A DNA stretch of 64,000 bases from assembly GCA_965217015.1 (NCBI GenBank), contig OZ244224.1, positions 62,001-126,000 on the forward strand. The letters run 5' to 3'. Below, piece by piece: positions 44,073-53,300 of the stretch (position 1 is its first letter; each line of letters starts with the position of its first letter). Made by a program: the position numbers and the translations under genes. Origin of the DNA: JAYQKL01 sp038142705 (GTDB taxonomy: Bacteria > Pseudomonadota > Alphaproteobacteria > RS24). The notes beneath the pieces are model-generated. The model searched no databases and was not told where the DNA came from. It saw only the letters and a list, made by a program, of their open reading frames with translations.

Positions 44073-45887
44073 TTATTCCTCGCGTGATGCTGGCGCCATT
44101 TCGGACTTCTCAAATTGAGCGTCATATAAATCTGCATAAAGCCCGCCTTGCGCGAGCAGTTGCTCATGCGTGCCAGACTGAACAATTTGGCCTTTATCAA
44201 TAACATAAATGCAGTCTGCGTTCATGATGGTGGATAATCGATGCGCAATGACCAGTGCGGTGCGGTTTTTCATCAACCGCGTTAATGCTTTTTGAACCTG
44301 TTGTTCAGAGGCTGTGTCTAGGGCTGATGTCGCCTCATCTAATAATAAAATCGGAGCATTTTTGAGCATTGCGCGGGCAATGGCGATTCGTTGGCGTTGT
44401 CCGCCCGATAATTGCATACCGCCTTCGCCACATCTGGTTTGGTATCCGTCAGGGAAGTCGAGTATAAACTCTTCAGCGGCGGCGGCTTTTGCAGCGGCTT
44501 GTATCTCTTCCATGCTGGCCTGCGGCGTGCCATAGGCAATATTCGCGGCGATGGTATCATCAAACAAAAAAGGCTCTTGCGTGACCAAAGCGGTGGCCTC
44601 GCGCAGGCTTTTCAAACTCACTGAGCGAATATCCTGCTCATCTATTTTAACCATGCCGCTGGTCGTATCAAAAAATCGCAAAACCAAATTTAATAATGTG
44701 GATTTGCCCGCCCCTGACGGTCCGACAAAGGCGATGGTGCCTTTTTCGGTAATGTCCAGCGAGATGTTTTTGAGGGCCTGCGTGTCGCGATTTTTATATG
44801 CGAAAGAAACATTCTCGAAACTGATATTGCCCTTTTTAATCTCTAAATCAGGCGCGTTTGGTGTGTCCACAATTTCGGTTTCTTTATCGATAATATGAAA
44901 CACGCGCATGCCAGCTGCCACGCCTTCTTGCATGAGCACGGGTAAATTGGCAACGGCGCGCAAAGGTTGATAGGCCATTAACAAGGCTGAGATGAAGCCC
45001 ATAAATTCACCAGCGGTCAGATTGCCGCGAATGCTTTCATAGCCGCCCCAAAAAATAATCCCTGCAATCGCCACCCCGGCCAGTGCCTCGACAGCGGGCG
45101 ACGCTGCCGAACGCGCTTTGACGGCGCGCATGGTAAAATCAAGCACACGCTCAATGGTTGTGCGGGCATTGGCAATTTGGCGCTGTTCTTGCCCATAGGC
45201 TTTGACAACGCGCAGACCAGTTAATGTTTCAGAAATAAGCGAGGATAATTCACCTGTTTCGGTCAAGCCATCATGCGCGGCACGGCGCGTGACTTTGCTC
45301 AAGCGGCGCATCAAAATCGCGCCAGCAGGTATCACGATCACAACAAAAATCGTGGCTAAATACCAGTTCATCACAAACATCATGCCTGTCAGCATGACTA
45401 AGGTGAGCAAGTGCCGAAATAAATTAATCACTGTATTGTTAATGACATTGGCGAGTTGCTTGGCGTCATTTAAGAAAATCGCCACATGATTGCCTGTATG
45501 GGTTTCTGAAATAAACGCCAAATCAGCTTGGACAAGGTTTTCAAAAACATCAGATTGCAGCGTGGCGGTTATGCGCTGGCCTACATAATTCAAAATCACG
45601 CTCGATAAATAGGTGGCGCCACCGCGTATCAGTGACACAATAATCACGCCGATGGGGATAAGCCATAATTTTTCGCGGTCACCATTGGTGAAAACGCTAT
45701 CAACAGCTTGCTGGATAAACCAAGGGAGCGAGCCAGCCGCGCCAGCGACTAAAATATTGGCCAGAATGCCGATAAAAATAAGTTTAAGATAGGGGCGCAG
45801 ATAAACCGACACCATTCGCCCAACAATGGATTGACGCGCCTGCTCGTTGTCTTGATTGTGCTGACTTTGCGTATCGGTTTTGGTCAA
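44073..45887 (-). CDS. MsbA-like lipid A-core ABC exporter
   Basis: 604 residues: six transmembrane helices (about 30-315) and an ATPase domain. Walker A is GPSGAGKST at 389-397, the signature LSGGQRQRIAIARA, Walker B ILLLDEATSALD and the switch His in AHRLSTI. Position between cysQ and waaA in a lipid A operon makes it the flippase for lipid A or a related lipid. Other type-IV exporters have the same architecture, so the substrate is an inference from neighbours. Confidence 0.9.
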   Translation of the reverse strand: MTKTDTQSQHNQDNEQARQSIVGRMVSVYLRPYLKLIFIGILANILVAGAAGSLPWFIQQAVDSVFTNGDREKLWLIPIGVIIVSLIRGGATYLSSVILNYVGQRITATLQSDVFENLVQADLAFISETHTGNHVAIFLNDAKQLANVINNTVINLFRHLLTLVMLTGMMFVMNWYLATIFVVIVIPAGAILMRRLSKVTRRAAHDGLTETGELSSLISETLTGLRVVKAYGQEQRQIANARTTIERVLDFTMRAVKARSAASPAVEALAGVAIAGIIFWGGYESIRGNLTAGEFMGFISALLMAYQPLRAVANLPVLMQEGVAAGMRVFHIIDKETEIVDTPNAPDLEIKKGNISFENVSFAYKNRDTQALKNISLDITEKGTIAFVGPSGAGKSTLLNLVLRFFDTTSGMVKIDEQDIRSVSLKSLREATALVTQEPFLFDDTIAANIAYGTPQASMEEIQAAAKAAAAEEFILDFPDGYQTRCGEGGMQLSGGQRQRIAIARAMLKNAPILLLDEATSALDTASEQQVQKALTRLMKNRTALVIAHRLSTIMNADCIYVIDKGQIVQSGTHEQLLAQGGLYADLYDAQFEKSEMAPASREE

Positions 45888-45956
45888 TTTCCCAACCTAT
45901 ATATGAGCTTGTGTCTCAAAAACTATTACTCAATTCTTTAGCATATGCTTTGGGCT

Positions 45957-46790
45957 TCACAAAGCACCTAAAAACCTTTGAATGCCTTGCCCGAGTTCTT
46001 GCAGAGCATGGGGGTGACCCGCAATCATGCGCGGGTGTTCATAAGTTTTGTGGTGATAGCTAAATTTTTCGCCTTCAAGATTGGTAAAATGTGCGCCCGC
46101 TTCGCGTATGATTAAATCACCGGCGGCAATATCCCAATCATTTTTTGTGTTGAGAATAATTAACATATCAAAATGCCCCTCGGCCAAAAGGCATAAGCGA
46201 TAGGCCACTGATTTTGGATTGCCAATACGCACATCAGGCCAGTTATTGTGCCATGCCTTTTGCCATGCGGGATGCGATAAAATTGGCGGATAAACGCAAA
46301 CATGCATATCGTCTTGCACTTTTGGCGCGCCAGAAAAACTAATGATTTGGTCGTTTTTGGTGGCGCCATGCCCAGCCATAGCGGCGTAAAATTCGTCAGT
46401 CGCAGGGTTAAAAACACAGGCTAAAATGGGCTGATGATTGTCTATCAAAGCAGCGGACACCGCAAATTCAGCTTTGTTTTTTATGAAAGCGGAAGTGCCG
46501 TCAATCGGGTCTATCACCCAACATTTTGTTTTTTGCAGCCGTGCCACGCGCGCTTTTTGGTCGGCGGTTTCCTCTGAAAGCCAGCCATAGTCGGGCCGCG
46601 CAGTCATGAGTTTTTCATATAAGAAATCATTAACCGCAATATCGGCTTCACATACAGGCTGGTCATCTTCTTTCGACCAGCTTTGCGGGCTGTTGCCAAA
46701 AAATGTCATGGCCAATTCGCCGGCTTCGCGCACGGATTGTTTTAGTAGATCAAAATCCGCGTGATTATAATCCGGCAAGAGACATCTCAT
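45957..46790 (-). CDS. 3'(2'),5'-bisphosphate nucleotidase/inositol monophosphatase family
   Basis: 277 residues. Metal-binding motifs WVIDPIDGTSAF and DWDIAAGDLIIREAG and the GWLSEET region are intact. CysQ removes phosphate from PAP formed in sulfate assimilation; SuhB-like members act on inositol phosphate. The length and PVCEADIAVN favour CysQ, but the two cannot be separated with certainty. The start overlaps the end of the pmbA gene by 26 bases. Confidence 0.85.
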   Translation of the reverse strand: MRCLLPDYNHADFDLLKQSVREAGELAMTFFGNSPQSWSKEDDQPVCEADIAVNDFLYEKLMTARPDYGWLSEETADQKARVARLQKTKCWVIDPIDGTSAFIKNKAEFAVSAALIDNHQPILACVFNPATDEFYAAMAGHGATKNDQIISFSGAPKVQDDMHVCVYPPILSHPAWQKAWHNNWPDVRIGNPKSVAYRLCLLAEGHFDMLIILNTKNDWDIAAGDLIIREAGAHFTNLEGEKFSYHHKTYEHPRMIAGHPHALQELGQGIQRFLGAL

Positions 46791-48099
46791 TTATCAGCAA
46801 TGATGGCGCATTGACCCCGTGTTTGAATTCAAGGTCACTGGCAGGGGTCAGGTTTTGGAACATATCCATCAAATTGCTGGCAATGGTGATTTCGCTAACA
46901 GGGTAGGCAATTTCACCATTTTCAATCCAAAACCCTGCCGCGCCGCGGCTATAATCGCCAGTGACACCATTCACCCCCATGCCAATTAATTCTGTCACCA
47001 GCAAACCGGTGCCAATTTGTTTTTGCATGTCCTCAGGTGACAAAGCGCCCGCTTCAATATGTAAATTAGTGGTGGTGGGGTGCGGCGGGCCACCAATGCC
47101 ACGCGCTGCGCGGCCATTGGTTTCCAGTCCAAGTTGTTTTGCGGCTGAGCTGTCTAAAAGCCAGCATTGTAAAATGCCATTTTTAATTAGATTGAGTTTT
47201 TCAACCGCGACACCTTCGCCATCAAAACTCAAAGAGCGAATACCGCGCTTGCGTTTTGGGTCATCAATAATGTTTATGCCAGAGGCAAAAATTTGCGCGC
47301 CCATTTTTTCTTTCAAAAAGCTTGTGCCACGCGCAACCGCACTGCCTGAAATGGCTGAAGCAAAATGGCCCAGCAGTGATTTAGAGACACGCGGAGAAAA
47401 TATAACAGGGGCTTTCATACTGGCGATTTTTCTAGGGTTAAGGCGCGCTAATGTGCGCTCAGCCGCGCGTTGTCCAATTTGTTGTGGGGTTTCTAAATCG
47501 GCAAAATGACGACTACCATGCGCGGCATAATCCCGTTCCATTGCCTCGCCTTCGCCCCCAAGCACTGCGCAGGAAAGCGACCATGAGCTGGCTGTGTAGC
47601 TGCCTGAAAACCCGTCACTCGTGACCAGTCCGGTTGTGCCGCGTGCCCAGCTGGCACCCGCCCCTTCAGAATTGGTAATCCCCGCAACCCCGCGCGCTGT
47701 TGCTTCGGTTTCTTGCGCCAGATTTTGCAGCTGCTCAATATCTGGCTCGGTGGGGTCCAGAATATCTAAATCCTCGAAATCTTTGGCCAGCCGGTCTTTT
47801 GGCGCCAGCCCGCAATAGGGGTCATCAGGCGCCAGGCGCGCCATATCCACCGCTCGTTTGGCAATCGTGTCGAGGTCATTTTGGCTCAGGCCTGACCCTG
47901 AAATAAAGGCTTGTTTTTGCCCAATAATTACCCGCAAACCCGTCTCTTTGGTTTCGGCGCGTTCAACATCTTCAATTTTCCCCAAGCGCGCGCTCGCACT
48001 CAGAGAAACCCCTTCACTGACCATGGCATCGGCAGCTTCAGCACCATTTTTAAGGGCTAGCTCGACAAGGTTTGACGCTAACTCAAGTTGTTCGGACAT
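46765..48099 (-). CDS. pmbA: TldE/PmbA-type metallopeptidase subunit
   Basis: 444 residues. PmbA (TldE) pairs with TldD to form a heterodimeric protease acting on unfolded peptides and, in some bacteria, on ribosomal peptide precursors or the antitoxin CcdA. GVNGVTGDYSRGAAGFWIENG and the N-terminal ELALKNGAEAADAM are typical; there is no HExxxH, as expected for TldE. The tldD gene lies 3.4 kb away (51.5-53.0 kb) on the same strand. First gene of the lipid A run. Confidence 0.92.
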   Translation of the reverse strand: MSEQLELASNLVELALKNGAEAADAMVSEGVSLSASARLGKIEDVERAETKETGLRVIIGQKQAFISGSGLSQNDLDTIAKRAVDMARLAPDDPYCGLAPKDRLAKDFEDLDILDPTEPDIEQLQNLAQETEATARGVAGITNSEGAGASWARGTTGLVTSDGFSGSYTASSWSLSCAVLGGEGEAMERDYAAHGSRHFADLETPQQIGQRAAERTLARLNPRKIASMKAPVIFSPRVSKSLLGHFASAISGSAVARGTSFLKEKMGAQIFASGINIIDDPKRKRGIRSLSFDGEGVAVEKLNLIKNGILQCWLLDSSAAKQLGLETNGRAARGIGGPPHPTTTNLHIEAGALSPEDMQKQIGTGLLVTELIGMGVNGVTGDYSRGAAGFWIENGEIAYPVSEITIASNLMDMFQNLTPASDLEFKHGVNAPSLLINEMSLAGL

Positions 48100-48148
48100 G
48101 TCTTTTCTTTCATTTGACCAGTTAAATTAAAGCGATGGTATGTTTGGC

Positions 48149-49084
48149 TTAAATATATAAAGCAGATAATAATGCCGCAGTGATATATAGCCCAAAATTA
48201 CGGTTCGACTTAAAGAGATAGAGGCAAAGGGTCGGATTATCAATATCCAAGCGGTAAATCTGCCAAAACAAATGCACCCCGCCCAACATTAAAAGCGCGC
48301 ATGTCACCCCGCTAAGCCCTGCAACAAACGCAGCATATAAAAGCGCGATTAGCGTGGCAGAGTAAAAAATCACAAGTGCGGTTTTGGTGCTTGAGCCAAG
48401 CCAGCGTGCCGAAGATTTGATGCCCGCAAGCGCGTCATCTTCGCGGTCTTGATGGGCATAGATGGTGTCATAGCCTAAGGTCCAAAAAATGCCAGCGGCA
48501 TATAGCCCAATCGCGGCAGGGTCCAGACTGCCCTGATGGGCGGCATATCCCATAAGCGCGCCCCAGTTAAATGTGAGCCCTAAAAATAATTGCGGCCACC
48601 AAGTGATCCGCTTCATAAACGGATAAAGCGCGATGGGGCCTATGGACATAAAGCCAAGCGCGATAGCGGCGATATCAAGCTGTAATAGAATGATAAGACC
48701 CAGCAGGCACATCACAAATAAAAACAGCCATGCTTGCCAGACTTTGATAAGCCCTGCTGGAATTGGCCGCTGGCGGGTGCGGGCAACTTGAGCGTCCAAC
48801 TCGCGATCAACAATATCGTTAAAAATACACCCTGCGCCGCGCATAATCACCGCACCAAGCGCAAATAATGCCAATAAATAAAGCGATGGCCATTCCCCCG
48901 ATGACGTTTGTCCTGATTGACCAGTGGTAACGGCGGCGAGTGTGAGCCCCCAGCTACAGGGGATAAATAGCAGCCAAGACCCAATTGGGCGGTCTAGCCT
49001 TATCATGCGCGCATAAGGGCGTATCTTGAGCGGCAGGCGGTCAACCCAGTTTTTTTCAGAGTCTAATGTTTTGGCGTCGCTCAT
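48149..49084 (-). CDS. ubiA: 4-hydroxybenzoate polyprenyltransferase
   Basis: 311 residues, eight to nine transmembrane helices. It prenylates 4-hydroxybenzoate in ubiquinone synthesis. The two Asp-rich motifs are CIFNDIVDRELDAQVART and YDTIYAHQDREDDALAG. RMIRLDRPIGSWLLF is the usual N-terminus. It is divergent from rsmE. Ubiquinone serves the respiratory chain encoded farther along, but no direct regulatory link is visible. Confidence 0.94.
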   Translation of the reverse strand: MSDAKTLDSEKNWVDRLPLKIRPYARMIRLDRPIGSWLLFIPCSWGLTLAAVTTGQSGQTSSGEWPSLYLLALFALGAVIMRGAGCIFNDIVDRELDAQVARTRQRPIPAGLIKVWQAWLFLFVMCLLGLIILLQLDIAAIALGFMSIGPIALYPFMKRITWWPQLFLGLTFNWGALMGYAAHQGSLDPAAIGLYAAGIFWTLGYDTIYAHQDREDDALAGIKSSARWLGSSTKTALVIFYSATLIALLYAAFVAGLSGVTCALLMLGGVHLFWQIYRLDIDNPTLCLYLFKSNRNFGLYITAALLSALYI

Positions 49085-49222
49085 GGCATGACCTATCTTG
49101 ATAAATTAGTCGTTAATCTGACAGATTCCTGATAATTGATATAGTATTGGTTGGTGGAAGGCCTGCCAATTTTGTGGATTGAATGCGTTAATGTTGAGGC
49201 AAGACAGAAGGAAACAGCTTTG

Positions 49223-50005
49223 ATGGAAAATCAAAAAACACCCCCTTCTAAAATCAGGCTTTATCTTGGTGCTGAAACTGACAGTGTGTCAGAAAAACCG
49301 CAGCGTTTTGAAGCTCGCGCGCAATTTGATGTATCGCCAGACCAGCACCATTATTTACGCAATGTGATGCGGTGTGCGCCTGCTGATAGGCTGTTAGTGT
49401 TTAATGGGCAGGACGGCGAATGGCAGGCTGAAATAGCTGAAATGTCGAAAAAGTTCACCCGCATCACCCTGCTGCAGCCTGTGCGCGCGCAAACAGAGTT
49501 GCCCGATATTTGGCTGCTATTCGCGCCGATTAAAAAAGGGCGGTTGGATTATATGGCGCAAAAAGCAACTGAAATGGGCGCACGGGTGATATGGCCAGTG
49601 CGCACAGCCTTTACGCAAGGCGGCACGCTCAAAGAAAGCCGTTTGCGCGCCAATGCCATCGAAGCGGCTGAACAATGCGGTTTGCTATCAGTGCCAGCCA
49701 TAAACGACCAAACAGATTTACAAAATATAATCAGCAATTGGGGGCAAATGGCGCCAAACCGGCAATTGATTTTTTGTGATGAAAAGGCTGCGACCACAGA
49801 CGGTTTGGCCGCGCTTAAACCCCTTAAAGGCCAACCCATTGCACTTTTGATTGGGCCAGAAGGTGGGTTTAGCGATACTGAAAGGGCGGCGCTGAGCGCG
49901 ATGTCAGAAACCCATATTATCAGTCTGGGCCCGCGCATATTACGGGCGGACACCGCCGCTATTGCCGCATTAACGGCTTGCCAGATTTATTTGGGCGACT
50001 GGTAG
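49223..50005 (+). CDS. rsmE: 16S rRNA (uracil1498-N3)-methyltransferase
   Basis: 260 residues from ATG at 49223 with AAGGA about 11 bases upstream; a longer frame starts with TTG at 49151. PUA-like N-terminal domain (HHYLRNVMRCAPADRL), then the SPOUT knot with IGPEGGFSDTERAAL and ISLGPRILRADTAAIAAL binding SAM. Upstream of gshA in the usual alphaproteobacterial order. Confidence 0.95.
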   Translation: MENQKTPPSKIRLYLGAETDSVSEKPQRFEARAQFDVSPDQHHYLRNVMRCAPADRLLVFNGQDGEWQAEIAEMSKKFTRITLLQPVRAQTELPDIWLLFAPIKKGRLDYMAQKATEMGARVIWPVRTAFTQGGTLKESRLRANAIEAAEQCGLLSVPAINDQTDLQNIISNWGQMAPNRQLIFCDEKAATTDGLAALKPLKGQPIALLIGPEGGFSDTERAALSAMSETHIISLGPRILRADTAAIAALTACQIYLGDW

Positions 50006-50148
50006 AAGGTCAAAGCTTGCATAATTTGGCTTGCTTCCCATACCAAAAAACCCTAATTCTATGCCAGAAGTCTTAGTCCACTACCCATAAATATGTCGGA
50101 CTTTTGCAACATATGACTTGGAGCAAGACATAGGGCTGAGGAGATTAA

Positions 50149-51510
50149 ATGGCAGACCACACGCCAATAGAAAGTAAATCCCAACTTATTGACTGGATGT
50201 TAGCCGGCGCTAAACCACAGACGCAGTGGCGGATTGGCACGGAGCATGAGAAGTTCGGTTTCCACAAAGACGCGCTTACCCCATTGGCCTATGAGGGGCC
50301 AGATGGAATACGCGCCATGCTGGAAGGGCTGCAGGAATTTGGTTGGCTGCCTAAATTTGAAGGCGATAAGGTCATTGCGCTTTATCGACCCGCAGAGCAA
50401 GGCGGGGGTTCGGTGACGCTTGAGCCAGGTGGGCAACTTGAATTATCGGGCGCGCCATTGCGCACGATTCATGAGACCTGCCGCGAAGTGAACAAACATC
50501 TCAAGGAAGTGCACACCATCGCGGAAAGGCTTGGGCAGGGTTATTTGGGGGCTGGCTTTTCGCCTTTATGGGGGCTTGATGAGGCGCCGCATATGCCCAA
50601 AGGGCGTTATGATTTGATGCGCGAATATATGCCTAAACAGGGTGAGCGCGGCTTGGACATGATGTATTTGTCCTGCACGGTTCAGGTTAATTTGGATTTC
50701 GGCTCAGAAGCTGACATGGTTGAAAAACTTAAAATCGGCTTGGCGTTGCAGCCCTTAGCAACCGCGCTATTTGCCAATTCACCTTTCAAGCAAGGCCAGC
50801 CCACCGGTAATTTGTCCGAGCGTTCGCTCACATGGCTAACCCTTGACCCCAAGCGCACGGGCATGCTGCCAATGGCGTTTGAAGATGGCTTTGGTTTTGA
50901 GCAATATGTGGATTATGCGCTTGATGTGCCGATGTATTTTATTGTGCGCGATGGCCATTTTGTGGACGCGCTGGGTATGAGTTTTCGAGACTTTATGCGC
51001 GGCGAGCTGCCCGCCTTGCCGGGTGAATTGCCAACGGAACAGGATTGGGAAGACCATCTGACAACACTTTTTCCAGAGGCGCGGGTCAAAAGATTTATCG
51101 AAATGCGCGGCGCTGATAGCGGCCCTTGGAACACGCTTTGTGCCTTGCCCGCTTTTTGGGTGGGTTTGCTTTATGATGCTGAGACGCAAAAACAAGTGGC
51201 CGCCTTGATTGAGGACTGGACACAGGCTGAGCGCGATGCCTTGCGGGCGCAAGCCCCAGTGCAGGGTTTGGCAACGCCGTTTCGTGATGGCACTTTACTT
51301 GATGTTGGGCGCCAGATTTTGACGCTGGCTGAACAGGGTTTGAAAACGCGCGCGTGTTCAGATGGGGCAGGGGGCGATGAAACCATCTTCTTACGCCCGC
51401 TCAAAGATACGCTTGAGACAGGCCAAACACCTGCTGAAAAATTGCTGGCGAAATATCATGAAAAATGGGGCGAAGATGTCCGCCCCATTTTCTCTGAATT
51501 AGCCTTTTGA
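50149..51510 (+). CDS. gshA: Glutamate-cysteine ligase (plant/alphaproteobacterial type)
   Basis: 453 residues. It joins glutamate and cysteine, the first step of glutathione synthesis. RIGTEHEKFGF and SVTLEPGGQLELSGAPL are hallmarks of the GCS2-type ligase shared with plants, and YLSCTVQVNLDFGSEADM, TYLA-like segments follow. GAGGAG at 50137-50142 serves the ATG. It converges on tldD with 16 bases between stops. Glutathione may support the Prx5-like peroxiredoxin near 62.5 kb (inference). Confidence 0.95.
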   Translation: MADHTPIESKSQLIDWMLAGAKPQTQWRIGTEHEKFGFHKDALTPLAYEGPDGIRAMLEGLQEFGWLPKFEGDKVIALYRPAEQGGGSVTLEPGGQLELSGAPLRTIHETCREVNKHLKEVHTIAERLGQGYLGAGFSPLWGLDEAPHMPKGRYDLMREYMPKQGERGLDMMYLSCTVQVNLDFGSEADMVEKLKIGLALQPLATALFANSPFKQGQPTGNLSERSLTWLTLDPKRTGMLPMAFEDGFGFEQYVDYALDVPMYFIVRDGHFVDALGMSFRDFMRGELPALPGELPTEQDWEDHLTTLFPEARVKRFIEMRGADSGPWNTLCALPAFWVGLLYDAETQKQVAALIEDWTQAERDALRAQAPVQGLATPFRDGTLLDVGRQILTLAEQGLKTRACSDGAGGDETIFLRPLKDTLETGQTPAEKLLAKYHEKWGEDVRPIFSELAF

Positions 51511-51526
51511 GTTTCTTAAAACCAGC

Positions 51527-52993
51527 TTAAGCAGTGCCGCCAACTGTCAGCCCGTCTAGGCGCAGGCTTGGCTGCCCGACACCAACCGGCACGCCTTGCC
51601 CGTCTTTGCCGCAAGTGCCAATGCCCTCGTCCATCGCCATATCATTGCCAATCATTGAGATGCGCTGCATGCTTTCTGGACCTGTGCCAATCAGCGTGGC
51701 GCCTTTTAAGGGTGCGCCTAATTTGCCATTTTTAATTTCATAGGCTTCGGTGCAGGAAAACACGAATTTGCCAGAGGTAATATCCACCTGTCCGCCGCCA
51801 AATGCAGTGGCATATATGCCGTCTTTTACCGAGGCCATAATTTCTTCAGGTTCATGCGTGCCGCCCAGCATATAGGTATTGGTCATGCGCGGTAGGGGTT
51901 GGCAGGCATAGCTTTCGCGCCGGCCATTGCCAGTTGGTGCCATACCCATCAGGCGCGCATTCATACGGTCTTGCATATAGCCTTTCAAAATACCGTCCTC
52001 AATCAGGACTGTTTTTTCTGTCGGTGTGCCTTCATCATCAATTGTTAATGACCCGCGCCGATTGGGGATTGTGCCATCATCAATCACCGTGACGCCTGGT
52101 GCGGCGACACGCTCGCCAATACGGCCTGAGAAAGTCGAAGTTTGTTTGCGGTTAAAGTCACCCTCAAGGCCATGCCCAACCGCCTCATGCAGTAAAATGC
52201 CCGGCCAACCTGGCCCTAGCACGACATCCATTTCGCCCGCGGGGGCAGGGATTGACTCTAAATTTACCAAAGCTCCGCGCAGCGCTTCATTGACCTGCGA
52301 CTGCCAGTTTTCAGGGCTGAGCCATTGGGCATAGCCCGCGCGCCCACCGCGCCCGCAATGTCCTGACTCTTGCCGGTCACCTTCACCCGCAACAATCGAA
52401 ACATCAAGCCGCACCAATGGGCGTATATCATAAAGCGGCGCGCAATTTGGCCGTATAATACTCACCACCTGCCATTCACCAGACAGGCCAATGGACACCT
52501 GCCGCACCCGATTATCTTTGGCGCGGGCATAGGCGTTTATGTCTTCTAATAATTTGATTTTATCAATAAATTCAGTGCCATCGAGCGGGTTCTCGCCAAC
52601 ATAAAGTGCCGCGCCGCCAGCTTTAGGAGCGGGGGTTGGGCTGCCAGAATGGCCAGATAGAATGGGCGATAAAGACGCGCCCGCGCGCTCAATCGCAGCG
52701 GCTGATATATCTGAAGAGTGGGCAAAGCCCGTCGCTTCATCGGCTATGGCGCGCAGACCAAACCCTTGCGCCGTGTCATAACTCGCCGCCCGCAAGCGAT
52801 TATCATCAAAAGAAAAGCTCTCTGAGAGGGTATATTCTAAAAATAATTCGCCATCATCAGCCCCTGCAAGTGCTTTTTCGGTCAACGCCAAAGCCTGTGT
52901 TTCGTCAAGGCCGGTTTGATTCGGAGCCGAATCGGCAATCTCGGCAGTGCCAAAAAATAAATCTTGCGGGGAAGGGGCTTGCGGCGCGCTCAT
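51527..52993 (-). CDS. tldD: TldD metalloprotease subunit
   Basis: 488 residues from ATG at 52993; open frame to 53083 is not needed. The zinc motif is HEAVGH (residues 269-274) in ILLHEAVGHGLEGD, with the downstream Cys of ...SGKFVFSCTEAYEIK. It is the catalytic half of the TldD/TldE protease; the PmbA gene lies nearby at 46.8-48.1 kb. No RiPP precursor or modifying enzyme is seen in the window. Confidence 0.96.
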   Translation of the reverse strand: MSAPQAPSPQDLFFGTAEIADSAPNQTGLDETQALALTEKALAGADDGELFLEYTLSESFSFDDNRLRAASYDTAQGFGLRAIADEATGFAHSSDISAAAIERAGASLSPILSGHSGSPTPAPKAGGAALYVGENPLDGTEFIDKIKLLEDINAYARAKDNRVRQVSIGLSGEWQVVSIIRPNCAPLYDIRPLVRLDVSIVAGEGDRQESGHCGRGGRAGYAQWLSPENWQSQVNEALRGALVNLESIPAPAGEMDVVLGPGWPGILLHEAVGHGLEGDFNRKQTSTFSGRIGERVAAPGVTVIDDGTIPNRRGSLTIDDEGTPTEKTVLIEDGILKGYMQDRMNARLMGMAPTGNGRRESYACQPLPRMTNTYMLGGTHEPEEIMASVKDGIYATAFGGGQVDITSGKFVFSCTEAYEIKNGKLGAPLKGATLIGTGPESMQRISMIGNDMAMDEGIGTCGKDGQGVPVGVGQPSLRLDGLTVGGTA

Positions 52994-53300
52994 GTGATGT
53001 CCAATACTTTCATAAGGTGAATATCTAGCTTCATGCCAAGAAATATGTGTGCTTCTTGTCCCAAGAGCAAGCCCAAAACGCAAAACTTAATGATGAGGGC
53101 GCGTTATTTGCCACATTTGCCCGCCTTAAATCACAAAAAAAGCGGTCAAATCTGTATTCTGCTTAGCCATGTCATGCTGAATGAGATGGCGTATGGGCAT
53201 TTGGTCGCATCAGCCATATGGCTATGGGTTTTCTTGTGATTTTGGGTATAATCGCTCTATCTTAAAAGTCGGATTGGCGCTACATATCTGACAGAAACAG
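52994..53300. other. Intergenic region between tldD and the cytochrome oxidase operon
   Basis: No gene recognised in 307 bases. A perfect 12-bp palindrome AGCCATATGGCT lies at 53212-53223 and a TATAAT at 53247-53252, the latter a possible -10 for ctaC about 50 bases from its ATG, though no good -35 is spaced before it. The tldD promoter must lie at the left part of this region. Confidence 0.4.

Noticed and set aside
52636..53028. Open frame opposite tldD reaching the tldD leader
   Set aside because: Shadow of tldD codon bias with no recognisable motif or ribosome-binding site.
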